Assembly (NCBI GenBank): GCA_964484465.1 | Contig: CAZAFL010000004.1 | Location: 79,785 to 143,784 of the forward strand | Origin: CAZAFL01 sp964484465 | GTDB lineage: Bacteria; Bacteroidota; Ignavibacteria; UBA10030; SZUA-254 | Direction: 5' to 3' | DNA length: 64,000 nt | Shown: piece by piece, positions 17,818-26,600 of the stretch | Layout of the letters: each line of letters starts with the position of its first letter | Position numbering within the stretch: the stretch's first letter is position 1 | Notes under the pieces: model-generated | What the model was told of the DNA's origin: nothing | The model's input: the letters and a program-made list of their open reading frames with translations, nothing else | The model's database searches: none | Program-made: the position numbers and the translations under genes

Positions 17818-18618
17818 TTATTGTAATTGTTCGAGTTTAAAATTAAATGTAACTTTTCCGGTCTGAGATAATTGCGGGAGTTGTAGAGGTAACGGGTCGA
17901 ATCTCCACGTAAGAAGTGCATTGATTGCAGCACGTTCGAGAAGTTCGTCAGTTTTTCGTGACGGAATAATCTTGTCGACTGACCCGTCGGGGAGAACAGA
18001 AAACTGAAGAATGACTGCCATTTGTTTGTCTGTTCCTTCGGGGTAACGCGGTAATCGGCCGCTGAGCAGTCTGCGGGAACCATTCCCTCCCCAGTCGATG
18101 GCATATCCCATTCCGGGACCAATCCCTCCACCACTCCCTCCCCCCGAACCGCCTCCGGAACCCGGCCCCTGTCCACCATGACGTACGTGACCGATGGGGA
18201 GATTTTCTGCAAGAATTATTTTCCTCGGTTTAACTTTTCGTGCGCTAACTTTTTTTTTGACCTGTTCCGGAACCGGTGTCGCGTTTTCAATTTTCGGCTT
18301 ATCCTGCTGAATCTCGATACGGATTAATTCCACTGTTGCGCTCTTCCTATATATATTCTGTTCCTCCTGCGTCGCCAGTTGGGGCCCAAACTCCACTGGA
18401 TCGTCCTTGTTAGCATTTTCAGCCCCTCCTCCCCCGCTGCTCCCGAAATTTAATTCCTCCTGAGCAGGTCCGACCGTAACCGGCTTAGCCCGCAGGTAAA
18501 AAAATAACACCATCAATACTGCTCCATGGAGCAACAGGCTGGAACCAAGGGCTATTACACGGTAACGTCGAACATATCGTTCTAAAAAATATGACCTGCG
18601 TTCACGAACAATCATCAC
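17818..18618 (-). CDS. tonB: Energy transducer TonB
   Basis: The product has 266 residues: a short basic cytoplasmic start, one membrane anchor (about 22-42, VIALGSSLLLHGAVLMVLFF), a periplasmic linker with Gly-rich tracts (including GSGGGSGGGSGGG) and charged Lys/Pro segments, and a C-terminal TonB domain. That domain reads RYPEGTDKQMAVILQFSVLP, then DGSVDKIIPSR and INALLTWRFDPLP. TonB passes proton-motive energy to outer-membrane receptors. No exbB or exbD lies in the window, so they must be elsewhere. It is the first gene of a run through OmpA, TPR and barrel genes. A second Met one codon in is an equally good start. Confidence 0.9.
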   Translation of the reverse strand: MMIVRERRSYFLERYVRRYRVIALGSSLLLHGAVLMVLFFYLRAKPVTVGPAQEELNFGSSGGGGAENANKDDPVEFGPQLATQEEQNIYRKSATVELIRIEIQQDKPKIENATPVPEQVKKKVSARKVKPRKIILAENLPIGHVRHGGQGPGSGGGSGGGSGGGIGPGMGYAIDWGGNGSRRLLSGRLPRYPEGTDKQMAVILQFSVLPDGSVDKIIPSRKTDELLERAAINALLTWRFDPLPLQLPQLSQTGKVTFNFKLEQLQ

Positions 18619-18754
18619 GTTGTTTGATACATTATCATCATCCCCGCCTGTTTCTCATCACGCTTCCGGCTTTCCAATATACTAAGAACATCTCCAAAAT
18701 ATGCACAGAATAATTCTTAAAATTTTTTCATCATTCCCGTCGATGCTTCAAACT

Positions 18755-19660
18755 TCAAAGAATTTTCTTGCCGAATGCCGACTGCACTAACTCTACGGCG
18801 AATTCCGCTGATTTGTTACGGTCGTCGAGGATCGGATTGACTTCAACAAGTTCAAGTGAGGTCATCTTCTTCGACTCGGCGAGCATTTCCATAATCAGGT
18901 GCGCTTCCCGGTAATCCAACCCCCCTTTCACTGGCGTTCCAACCCCCGGAGCGTAAATAGGATCAACGCTGTCAAGGTCAAAACTTATATGGAGGTAATC
19001 GACCTTCTTCGCAACATCCTGAAACGCTTTCTTCATAACCTTATGAACGCCGAATTTATCGATATCCTCCATCGTGTAAATGCGGACACCATACTTTTTA
19101 ATGTTCTCACGTTCGACGCGGTCAAGGTCGCGCAACCCGATCATTGCAACATTCTGCGGATCGACTTTCGTGAACGCGCCACCGACGGAGGTGAGGGGTT
19201 TCGGTCCTAATCCCACACATACCGCAAGAGGCATGCCGTGAATATTTCCCGACGGAGAACTTTGCGGCGTATTGAAATCTCCATGTGCGTCGATCCAGAA
19301 CACACCGACCTTTTTCTTGTGCTTCTGCGCGTTCGATGCGATACCGGCAATTGTTCCGATAGCAATTGAGTGATCACCGCCTAAGACGAGAGGGAAATTT
19401 CCCCGGTGACTAATTTTCTCAACCTTCCGGGAAAGAACATTGCAAGCGCGGGCTATCTCAGGCAGATACTTGGCGTGTTGATCCTTGACATGCTGCTCTT
19501 CCTGCGTTTTTATCGTGAGGTCGCCATCGTCGACAACTTTGTAACCGAGCCCCTTGAGTTTTTCACCGATCCCGGCATATCGAATTGCAGATGGCCCCAT
19601 ATCGACTCCACGTCTCCCCTGACCTAAGTCCATCGGCACGCCGATTATGTGAATTTTCAT
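18755..19660 (-). CDS. rocF: Arginase
   Basis: The product is a 301-residue ureohydrolase that splits arginine to ornithine and urea. The manganese ligands are visible in the three signatures LGGDHSIAIG, WIDAHGDFNTP and ISFDLDSVDPIYAPG, and the end (VEVNPILDDRNKSAEFAVEL) is that of arginases. The short N-terminus (MKIHIIGVPMDLGQGRRGVD) and the SPSGNIHGMPLA segment fit arginase better than agmatinase. It stands alone between a 269-base spacer upstream and the tonB upstream region. Confidence 0.93.
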   Translation of the reverse strand: MKIHIIGVPMDLGQGRRGVDMGPSAIRYAGIGEKLKGLGYKVVDDGDLTIKTQEEQHVKDQHAKYLPEIARACNVLSRKVEKISHRGNFPLVLGGDHSIAIGTIAGIASNAQKHKKKVGVFWIDAHGDFNTPQSSPSGNIHGMPLAVCVGLGPKPLTSVGGAFTKVDPQNVAMIGLRDLDRVERENIKKYGVRIYTMEDIDKFGVHKVMKKAFQDVAKKVDYLHISFDLDSVDPIYAPGVGTPVKGGLDYREAHLIMEMLAESKKMTSLELVEVNPILDDRNKSAEFAVELVQSAFGKKIL

Positions 19661-19917
19661 TTCGAGCTAAAAGTAAAAAGGATATTATTCCCTATTATCA
19701 AATTTACGATCTATTAGCGACCGGATAATACCGGAATTCCAATTGATAAAAGGGTTTTTCTTCCCCTAAGATATTAAAAACTTTTATACTTACCAAACTT
19801 CGTTCAGGTAATTCATAAGGGATTTGATGTGTAGATGTTTAAAATTGAGGTTAAAATGCAAGGGGAGATGAATTGCGAGAAGAAAAACTACTTTGTAAAA
19901 AGAATCCTCTATCTATT

Positions 19918-19943
19918 TGTGGGATTTTTTTATTGTTCCCACA
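19918..19943. other. Inverted repeat over the accD stop codon
   Basis: TGTGGGA at 19918-19924 and TCCCACA at 19937-19943 are perfect complements. The accD stop codon (TAA at 19930-19932) lies in the 12-base loop. No T-run follows on the minus strand, so it is a weak terminator candidate, or it may protect the 3' end or act by another RNA-level effect. Confidence 0.35.
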
Positions 19944-20775
19944 TCATTTTCAATAATTTGGAGATTGTATCCTTTACTTCTTTCCGGTGAACGACAACGT
20001 CCACGAAACCATGTTCAAGCTGGAATTCTGACCGTTGAAAACCTTCCGGCAAATCTTTGCCGATAGTTTGTTTGATCACCCTCGGTCCGGCAAACCCAAT
20101 TAACGCACCCGGCTCGGCTATGTTAATATCGCCAAGCATGGCATAACTCGCAGTTACGCCGCCAGTCGTCGGGTCGGTCATTATAGAAATGAATGGTATC
20201 CCCGCGTCGGAAAGCTGGGCAAGCTTCGCGCTTGTCTTAGCAAGCTGCATCAAAGATAGCACACCCTCCATCATGCGTGCTCCTCCGCTTGACGAAACGA
20301 TAATGAGTGGAGCTTTCATCTTCATCGCCCTTTCAATTGCACGGGCGACTTTTTCTCCGACAACAGAGCCCATACTCCCGCCGATAAAGCTGAAATCCAT
20401 GACAGCGACAACAACCTTCATTCCATTCAGTTTCCCGAAGCCGGTTCGCACTGCATCAATCAGATCTGTCCGTTTCATCGTCTCTTTGATACGATCTTTG
20501 TAGCGTTTCGTGTCTTCAAAACTCAACGGGTCGGCCGACCTCACCTTGCGGTCCAGCTCTTTGAATGTTCCCTCATCGACGAGTAATTGCGTATACTCGC
20601 GACTTCCGATCCGGAAGTGATAATTGCATTTAATGCAGGTATAAAATTGCTGTTCGAGCTGCTTGCGATGAATGATTTCACCACACCCTTCGCACTTCGT
20701 CCACATCCCGTCAGGAAGATCCTTTCGCTGCGGCTCGCTTACAATACTCACCTTCGATCGTCTAAACCATGCCAT
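19930..20775 (-). CDS. accD: Acetyl-CoA carboxylase carboxyltransferase subunit beta
   Basis: The product (281 residues) is the beta half of the carboxyltransferase that makes malonyl-CoA for fatty acid synthesis. The N-terminal zinc ribbon has four cysteines (CEGC at 28-31, CIKC at 47-50). The crotonase-like domain shows VAVMDFSFIGGSMGSVVGEK, SSSGGARMMEG and TDPTTGGVTASYAMLGD. I start it at the ATG at 20775 (MAWFRRSKVS), the usual AccD beginning. It lies four bases after the tsaB stop, so it is the last gene of porX-tsaE-tsaB-accD. accA is not in the window. Confidence 0.96.
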   Translation of the reverse strand: MAWFRRSKVSIVSEPQRKDLPDGMWTKCEGCGEIIHRKQLEQQFYTCIKCNYHFRIGSREYTQLLVDEGTFKELDRKVRSADPLSFEDTKRYKDRIKETMKRTDLIDAVRTGFGKLNGMKVVVAVMDFSFIGGSMGSVVGEKVARAIERAMKMKAPLIIVSSSGGARMMEGVLSLMQLAKTSAKLAQLSDAGIPFISIMTDPTTGGVTASYAMLGDINIAEPGALIGFAGPRVIKQTIGKDLPEGFQRSEFQLEHGFVDVVVHRKEVKDTISKLLKMMWEQ

Positions 20776-20779
20776 TGCT

Positions 20780-21502
20780 TTAGGCCTGTTGATGTTGTGT
20801 ATTGACCAGCGTATAGAAGTCTTTAACGTAAAGAGGTTCCAGTGACGTAACATCGGCAACCTCTCCGCGCAAAAATTTTTCCTCCCCCAGAAGAGCAACT
20901 GCAGAAGCGCTGCATTGTGACTCGCGTGCAGAAAGGAATGAGAGCTTTCCAGACATGGCAGAATTCTTTCCTTCAAGATATTTCCGGAATTTCTCCGCGC
21001 CGTCGCCTGAAACAATTATACGAGTTTGACCAGCCATGAGATTCGCGAGCTCCTCGAGATGAGCCGCACGAGCCGCAGCAACCTCTTCCAGGAGTTCCCC
21101 TTCTTGCCGGAAACCGGCGACATACACTTCGTCGCGTCGCGCATCGAGGAGACAACAGATGAGGCTGTTCTCTTCAACAGGCCTCCGTCGAACTGCTTTC
21201 GCTGCTAATGCCTCGAGCGTCGGGACAGAGACAATCGGTTTATCAAGCGCAAAGGCAAGTCCTTTTGCGACACTAAGTCCAATCCGTAGCCCGGTAAATG
21301 AGCCCGGACCGATAGATACTGCTGTGGCGTCGAGCGCCTGCGGTTTCAGTCCCGCTTCGTTCAACGCCCTGTCGACAAGGGTCACCATCTTCTCTGAATG
21401 AATGTGCGGTTCAACAAGTGAGCATTCTGAAAGAACGCTTCCATCTTCCACGACCGCTGCTGCACATACTGCCGTTGCCGATTCAATACCTAAAATTTTC
21501 AT
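20780..21502 (-). CDS. tsaB: tRNA threonylcarbamoyladenosine biosynthesis protein TsaB
   Basis: The product is a 240-residue ASKHA-fold protein that partners TsaD and TsaE in making the t6A37 modification of ANN-decoding tRNAs. Family motifs: ILGIESATAVCAAAVVEDG at the start, the VSIGPGSFTGLRIGLSVAKG segment, and CLLDARRDEVYVAGF. The length is normal for TsaB. It overlaps tsaE by four bases and is followed after four bases by accD. tsaD is not in the window. Confidence 0.95.
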   Translation of the reverse strand: MKILGIESATAVCAAAVVEDGSVLSECSLVEPHIHSEKMVTLVDRALNEAGLKPQALDATAVSIGPGSFTGLRIGLSVAKGLAFALDKPIVSVPTLEALAAKAVRRRPVEENSLICCLLDARRDEVYVAGFRQEGELLEEVAAARAAHLEELANLMAGQTRIIVSGDGAEKFRKYLEGKNSAMSGKLSFLSARESQCSASAVALLGEEKFLRGEVADVTSLEPLYVKDFYTLVNTQHQQA

Positions 21503-21936
21503 GTTACGGATTCGACCATTTCTTCATACGTGATGCGGCGAGTGTGTTTCTCATTACCGAGTGTCAGATACACATCATAGCGATTGGGCGGAAGAAGATC
21601 CCGCACTCTGTCAGCCCATTCGATTAAACAAATATTTTCTCCGTCAAAATATTCCTCGAAACCAATTTCGCGCAATTCGTTCACCGATGCCAGACGGTAG
21701 AAATCAAAATGACATACATGCGCATCCCCAACCTGATATTCATTGACGATCGTAAATGTCGGACTGGCGACATGATCATGGACTCCAAGGCTCTTACAAA
21801 TTCCCTGGATAAACCTCGTCTTTCCGCTGCCAAGCTCTCCAAAACATGCGACAACATTTCCCGCGCGGAGCAAGCGGCCAAAATTCATGCCGGCACTGAT
21901 AGTTTCTTCTTCCGAGTGTGTTTCAACAACGTTCAT
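21499..21936 (-). CDS. tsaE: tRNA threonylcarbamoyladenosine biosynthesis ATPase TsaE
   Basis: The product is a 145-residue P-loop ATPase of the TsaE/YjeE family. Walker A is GELGSGKT (33-40), followed by RFIQGICKSLG, the VASPTFTIVNEY switch region and the VCHFDFYRL and CLIEWADR motifs. It completes the TsaB/TsaD/TsaE cycle for t6A synthesis. It overlaps porX and tsaB by four bases each, so it sits between the T9SS regulator and its functional partner tsaB in one transcription unit. Confidence 0.95.
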   Translation of the reverse strand: MNVVETHSEEETISAGMNFGRLLRAGNVVACFGELGSGKTRFIQGICKSLGVHDHVASPTFTIVNEYQVGDAHVCHFDFYRLASVNELREIGFEEYFDGENICLIEWADRVRDLLPPNRYDVYLTLGNEKHTRRITYEEMVESVT

Positions 21937-23507
21937 CGTTTCGGCTGGAGTTTCACTACAGGGAGAATCATTTCTTCCATTGAAATTCCTCCGTGCTGGA
22001 AGCTGTCGCGGAATTGGTTCACGTATTTATGGAATTCCGTCGGGTAGACGAAGTAATAATCCTCTTTAGCGATTATATAATTTACGGTCACGCTTCGCCT
22101 CGGGAGCCGGTAATCTTTAGGACTTTTGACAAAAATTGCATTTCGCTCATCGCATTTTAGGTTCCGACCGTATTTATACCTGAGGTTGACCGAAGCCTCG
22201 CGGTCGCCGACAACTTTCGTGCTTCTCAGACAACGGATGCTTCCATGGTCAGTGGTCAGGATGATCGTTACATCTTTCTGCTGAGAGAGCGTGCGGAGCA
22301 TGCCAAAAAGCGAAGAATGCAAAAACCATGTCTGCGTCAGGGACCTGTACGCGCTTTCATCCGGCGAGATTTCCTTCAGAAGCTGTGAATCCGACCTGCC
22401 ATGCGCGAGCATATCGACAAAATTTACCACGACGGAGGTAAGGGGGTTTTGCGTATACGAAAGGATATTTTGCTCGATGCTACGACCAAATTCGGCGTCA
22501 AGAATCTTCACATATTTTGAACCGGGCTTCAACTGTATTTTGCGACGTTCGAGGAGGTTATCCAAAAATTGATGTTCGTAGCGGTTACGGCTGTTATCAT
22601 CATCTTCCCACTGCTCCCAGATTTCCGGAAACCGTACCTCAATCTCATCCGGAAAGGCGCCACTGAAGATTGCATTTCTGGAATACGGCGTCGCGGTCGG
22701 GAGAATAGAATAGTAGGCATCGCGGGTGATATCAAAATACTCACGTAATACTTTTTCCATCATCATCCACTGGTCCATTCGAAGGCAATCGATCACAAAG
22801 AAAAAGACGGACTTGCCGTGCTGTAACTCCGGCACAAGATACTTCTGCACGACATCTACGGAAAGGGTGGGACGCTGTTGCTGGTCAAGCCAGTGCCGGT
22901 ATTTTCGCTCGATGAATTTGGAAAATTCCACGTTGCACTCTCGAATCTGGTCATTAAGTGTCTGCTGAAGCCCGAGCTCGGGATGGGAATCCATCTCAAT
23001 CGACCAGTCGACGAGTTTCATATAAACTCCCTTCCATTCCTCATGGGAGAGTCCGGTCTGAAGCGCCAGGGATATTTCATTAAACAGTTTGACATAATCC
23101 CTGGAGGCCTGAGCGCCGGTGATTTTCTTCCCCTCCAGGAGTTTCTTACATGCCAGCAATACCTGGCTTGGGTTTACCGGCTTCGTCAGGTAATCGCTGA
23201 TTTTTACCCCGATAGCGTTCTCCATCAAACCTTCGGATTCATTCTTCGTAATCATAACAACAGGAAGTTCCGGGTGTGCATCTTTTATAATGAAAAGTGT
23301 CCGCAACCCGCCCATGCCCGCCATCATTTCATCGAGAAACACGAGGTCGAATGTCCGATGCTTGACTAGCTCAACAGCATCCTCGCCGTTTGTCGCTGTC
23401 TCGACGCTGTACCCTTTTTCGGAGAGCAGGAGAATATGTGATCGTAACAATTCGATCTCATCATCAACCCAGAGAATGCGTCCTTTTGTTGCAGTTATAA
23501 TCGTCAT
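21933..23507 (-). CDS. porX: T9SS response regulator PorX (receiver plus PglZ domain)
   Basis: The product has 524 residues. The receiver domain (1-125) has the acidic pair near 15-16, phospho-acceptor Asp59 (FLDEMM) and Lys109 (YLTKPVNP). After a helical linker, a PglZ/alkaline-phosphatase-like domain follows with metal-site motifs FVIDCLRMDQW, PTATPYSRNAIFSG, VNFVDMLAHG and TTDHGS. This two-domain layout defines PorX, which in Porphyromonas gingivalis controls T9SS gene expression and acts on oligonucleotides through its PglZ part. A Shine-Dalgarno AAGGA lies eight bases before the ATG. It sits 96 bases downstream of sprA on the same strand and overlaps tsaE. No porY kinase is in the window. 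Confidence 0.92.
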   Translation of the reverse strand: MTIITATKGRILWVDDEIELLRSHILLLSEKGYSVETATNGEDAVELVKHRTFDLVFLDEMMAGMGGLRTLFIIKDAHPELPVVMITKNESEGLMENAIGVKISDYLTKPVNPSQVLLACKKLLEGKKITGAQASRDYVKLFNEISLALQTGLSHEEWKGVYMKLVDWSIEMDSHPELGLQQTLNDQIRECNVEFSKFIERKYRHWLDQQQRPTLSVDVVQKYLVPELQHGKSVFFFVIDCLRMDQWMMMEKVLREYFDITRDAYYSILPTATPYSRNAIFSGAFPDEIEVRFPEIWEQWEDDDNSRNRYEHQFLDNLLERRKIQLKPGSKYVKILDAEFGRSIEQNILSYTQNPLTSVVVNFVDMLAHGRSDSQLLKEISPDESAYRSLTQTWFLHSSLFGMLRTLSQQKDVTIILTTDHGSIRCLRSTKVVGDREASVNLRYKYGRNLKCDERNAIFVKSPKDYRLPRRSVTVNYIIAKEDYYFVYPTEFHKYVNQFRDSFQHGGISMEEMILPVVKLQPKR

Positions 23508-23567
23508 AATACAATTCCTTCATAAAAGTAACCATTTAGCAATAGAGAATCAACGCGCCTCAGTGCC

Positions 23568-23584
23568 TTCCGGCATTGCCGGAA
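23568..23584 (-). other. Hairpin between sprA and porX
   Basis: TTCCGGC and GCCGGAA are a perfect 7-bp inverted repeat around a 3-base loop, about 20 bases after the sprA stop. There is no T-run, so it is not a standard terminator. It could allow partial read-through from sprA into porX or stabilise the sprA 3' end. Confidence 0.4.
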
Positions 23585-23603
23585 CTGCTATTGCCACGCG
23601 CAA

Positions 23604-26600
23604 TTATTGTATTGCGATGTGAATATCCAATCCTGCAACGTTGGTTGTGGTTCCCGGAGTAAGCGAACCGGCAGCATCGGGTGCTATCTTTGTATATTGA
23701 TAAAACACCGCGGCAGTAACCCGGGTGCTCAACACATATTTAATCCGTGGTTCAATGGTCGTGCGCGTATTACCCTCGAGAGGCAATCCTTCCTGGTTAG
23801 AGGAGAGACCGTCGGGTTCATGCTGTCGTCGGGAGTTTTTGGTTAGCGAGTAAGTCAGGCTCATATCAACATCGTTGTTCAAGTTTACACCGAACAGAGG
23901 GAAGGAGAACCCTCTGCGCGAGTATGAAAGAGAGAGCGAAATTTCCTGCGAGAGTGTTTCGACGATATTGAGAACGGAAAGATTCAGGTCGTAGGTTGTT
24001 GTCGTATTATACCGCAGCGTCCCCGAAAAATTCCCTTTCGCGAGTTCCTTGAATGTCGCATTCACTCCGAGCAGCGGCGTGAATCCGTTTGTCACGTGTT
24101 CACCGTTGGTCTGTTCAGCGCCGCCGGCGATTCCCTGATAATCTTTCTTAAATGAAGAAGTATAATTATGCTCAACGCTCATTCGCTCCATAAAGGAACT
24201 CATCCCTCCAATTTTTTCAATACCATCCCANNNNNNNNNNNNNNNNNNNNNNNNNNNNNNNNNNNNNNNNNNNNNNNNNNNNNNNNNNNNNNNNNNNNNN
24301 NNNNNNNNNNNNNNNNNNNNNNNNNNNNNNCTCCCCTGAACTCCCGGGCTGAGCGCCTGATTCGTCTGTGTAAACGTAATGTTGATGTTGTCATAATCCA
24401 TGAAAGGAATTTTCAGAAAAATATGCGCAAGATTCTTAAGCTGAAGCAGGAGGTTTGTTCCACCGCCTTTACTCTTCGATGATTCCGGCTTTGCATTTTT
24501 TGTTGTATCCGTCGTTTGAGATTCCGGCTGAGGCCTTAGCTCCTCCTGCGACGGGGGCGGTTGCTGTTCATTCGACTGGAACCATGGGTCGGTAAAAGCT
24601 TTCAACCGAAAATTTGATGCAACGGAAATATTATTTGCAAAGCTCGCACTCTTTCCGAGGTCTCCTTTCTGAAACGTATTCTGCCATCCATAATTGACCC
24701 CATACGAGCTTGATATGTCGAAATATTTTTGGACGTTTAAAATATCCGGGATATTGGGTTTTGAATTCAACCTCACACTCTGCCCATACCGATTGTCTCT
24801 ACCGCCGAACAACATATTTTTGAGAATCTTGCCGAAGCCACGTCCGACAGAATCATTGTCAAGTTGTAACAGTGTCCTGTCGATATTGAGACCATAATCT
24901 CCCGTGATATTAAAGAGACCGCCTTCTGTTAATTTCCAGCCGAAACCAATCGACTTGCTTGCGGCGAAATTTCGGGTATCGGTAGGAAGTGCTGAAATGT
25001 CGCGCACCATCTGAAGCGAACGTGAACGTGCACCGCTCAGGCTCGAAGCAATGTTCGTAAACGGGATGTAATAGATTTTCCAGTCTTTATATGCATCGAG
25101 CAGGAAGATCCCATTAAAAATATTCTTAAACGGCTGGATGTAATAATCACCACCTAAGGTCAGGGCATAGTTCGCTCTGAAGTTCCATCCCCAGGATATG
25201 AGTTCCAGCGTCGATGGGTTTCGGTCGCTCGACCTTGAATAATTAAACCCAAATGCAAGCTTTCCAAATGTATCGCGGATAAACCAATGATTTGTGGGGA
25301 ATCCGATATGAAAATTTGAGAGTGTATAGGAATCCTGAACGTGAAGTGTTTGCGATGCAGTAACGACATCTTCTTTCGCGGAGGCGCGTTTATCCGGAGT
25401 GCTCTGTTCGGCAGCCCGGTTTGCGGCCTCGCTCACAAACACATCGGTGTTAGGCAGATAGTTTGGCTTACTGATGTTTTCAGCATGTGAGTATCCGAAC
25501 GGGATCGAGGTCCCTTCCCAGCTTTGCGGGAACAGCTTTTCGAGGGCAAAGCTCGAGTTCACCGCCCAGTTGACGCCGGTAACGCGATTACCGAACCTTT
25601 GGTCAAGGCCGTGGAAGTTCGGGTCAATCTTAACATAGTTAAACCCGATGTTACCGAAATCTGCAAGCTTGAGCTGCGAATCAAAACGATATGCAAGCCC
25701 GCGGGAGTTATCGACATTGACCAGGCGTAGTTCGTTGACCCAGACTTCGCCGCTGATTGGCAACGACTTTCTACTTTGTCGGGCAACGTGTGTTACTCCA
25801 ACGCCCATGTACCTGATCTGGGTCAGAGATGGATTTCCCTGAACTCCATAAAATGCCCCTTCCGGCCCATTCTTCACCGGTCGTGAGAAAAATCCCGTCG
25901 TGACGGCGCGGGATGTTTTGATGGAGGTCAGCTCAGAAAAATTGATTGTAATATCATTTTGCGGATCCCACCCGGGACGTATCGGCTGACGATATTCATA
26001 GAAGTTCGCTGAATCCGCTCCAAAGCGGAGAAACACTTCAGCATCGTAATAATCCGAACTGATGTAATCGAACGCAGGGTCTCCATGGACAAACATTCTC
26101 ATCTCTTTATAACTGAACACATCAAGCGGACGCGCAAAATATTTCACCGCCTGTCTGCTGTCACCGCGACGAAGTTCTCTTATGATCAGGTCCAATGATT
26201 GTTCGTTCCCTTCAATAATTTGATCAGGCTGAGTACGGTCGAGCTCTCTCACGACACCTGGCGGACTCTTATACGTGGGGTTATCTTCGATATTGACGAC
26301 TGAAACCTTGAGTGTTGAGTCGTTCTTCGTTAACTCCTGCCACTGGTTTCCGACAAGATCCATTTGGGCAATCCGTACGCTTACCGGTTTTTCAAATCCT
26401 GAAACCCAGAGACGAATGTTCTGAACGTTTTGAAGAACTGTTTCCTCATTTTGGTCGCCCCCTGAAGAAATCACGCGGGTCGCCTGTCGCAACGGGATAC
26501 GAAATTGATACCATTTATTCGAGCCACCGCCGACGATCAGCTGGTTTTTCCGCAAAACTCCAACGCTATCATAAAAAACACTGTCGAGGGGGACTTCATA

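Noticed and set aside
17799..18212. Minus-strand frame of 137 codons ending next to the OmpA-like gene
   Set aside because: It is a shifted frame of tonB; the tonB frame carries the complete C-terminal domain.
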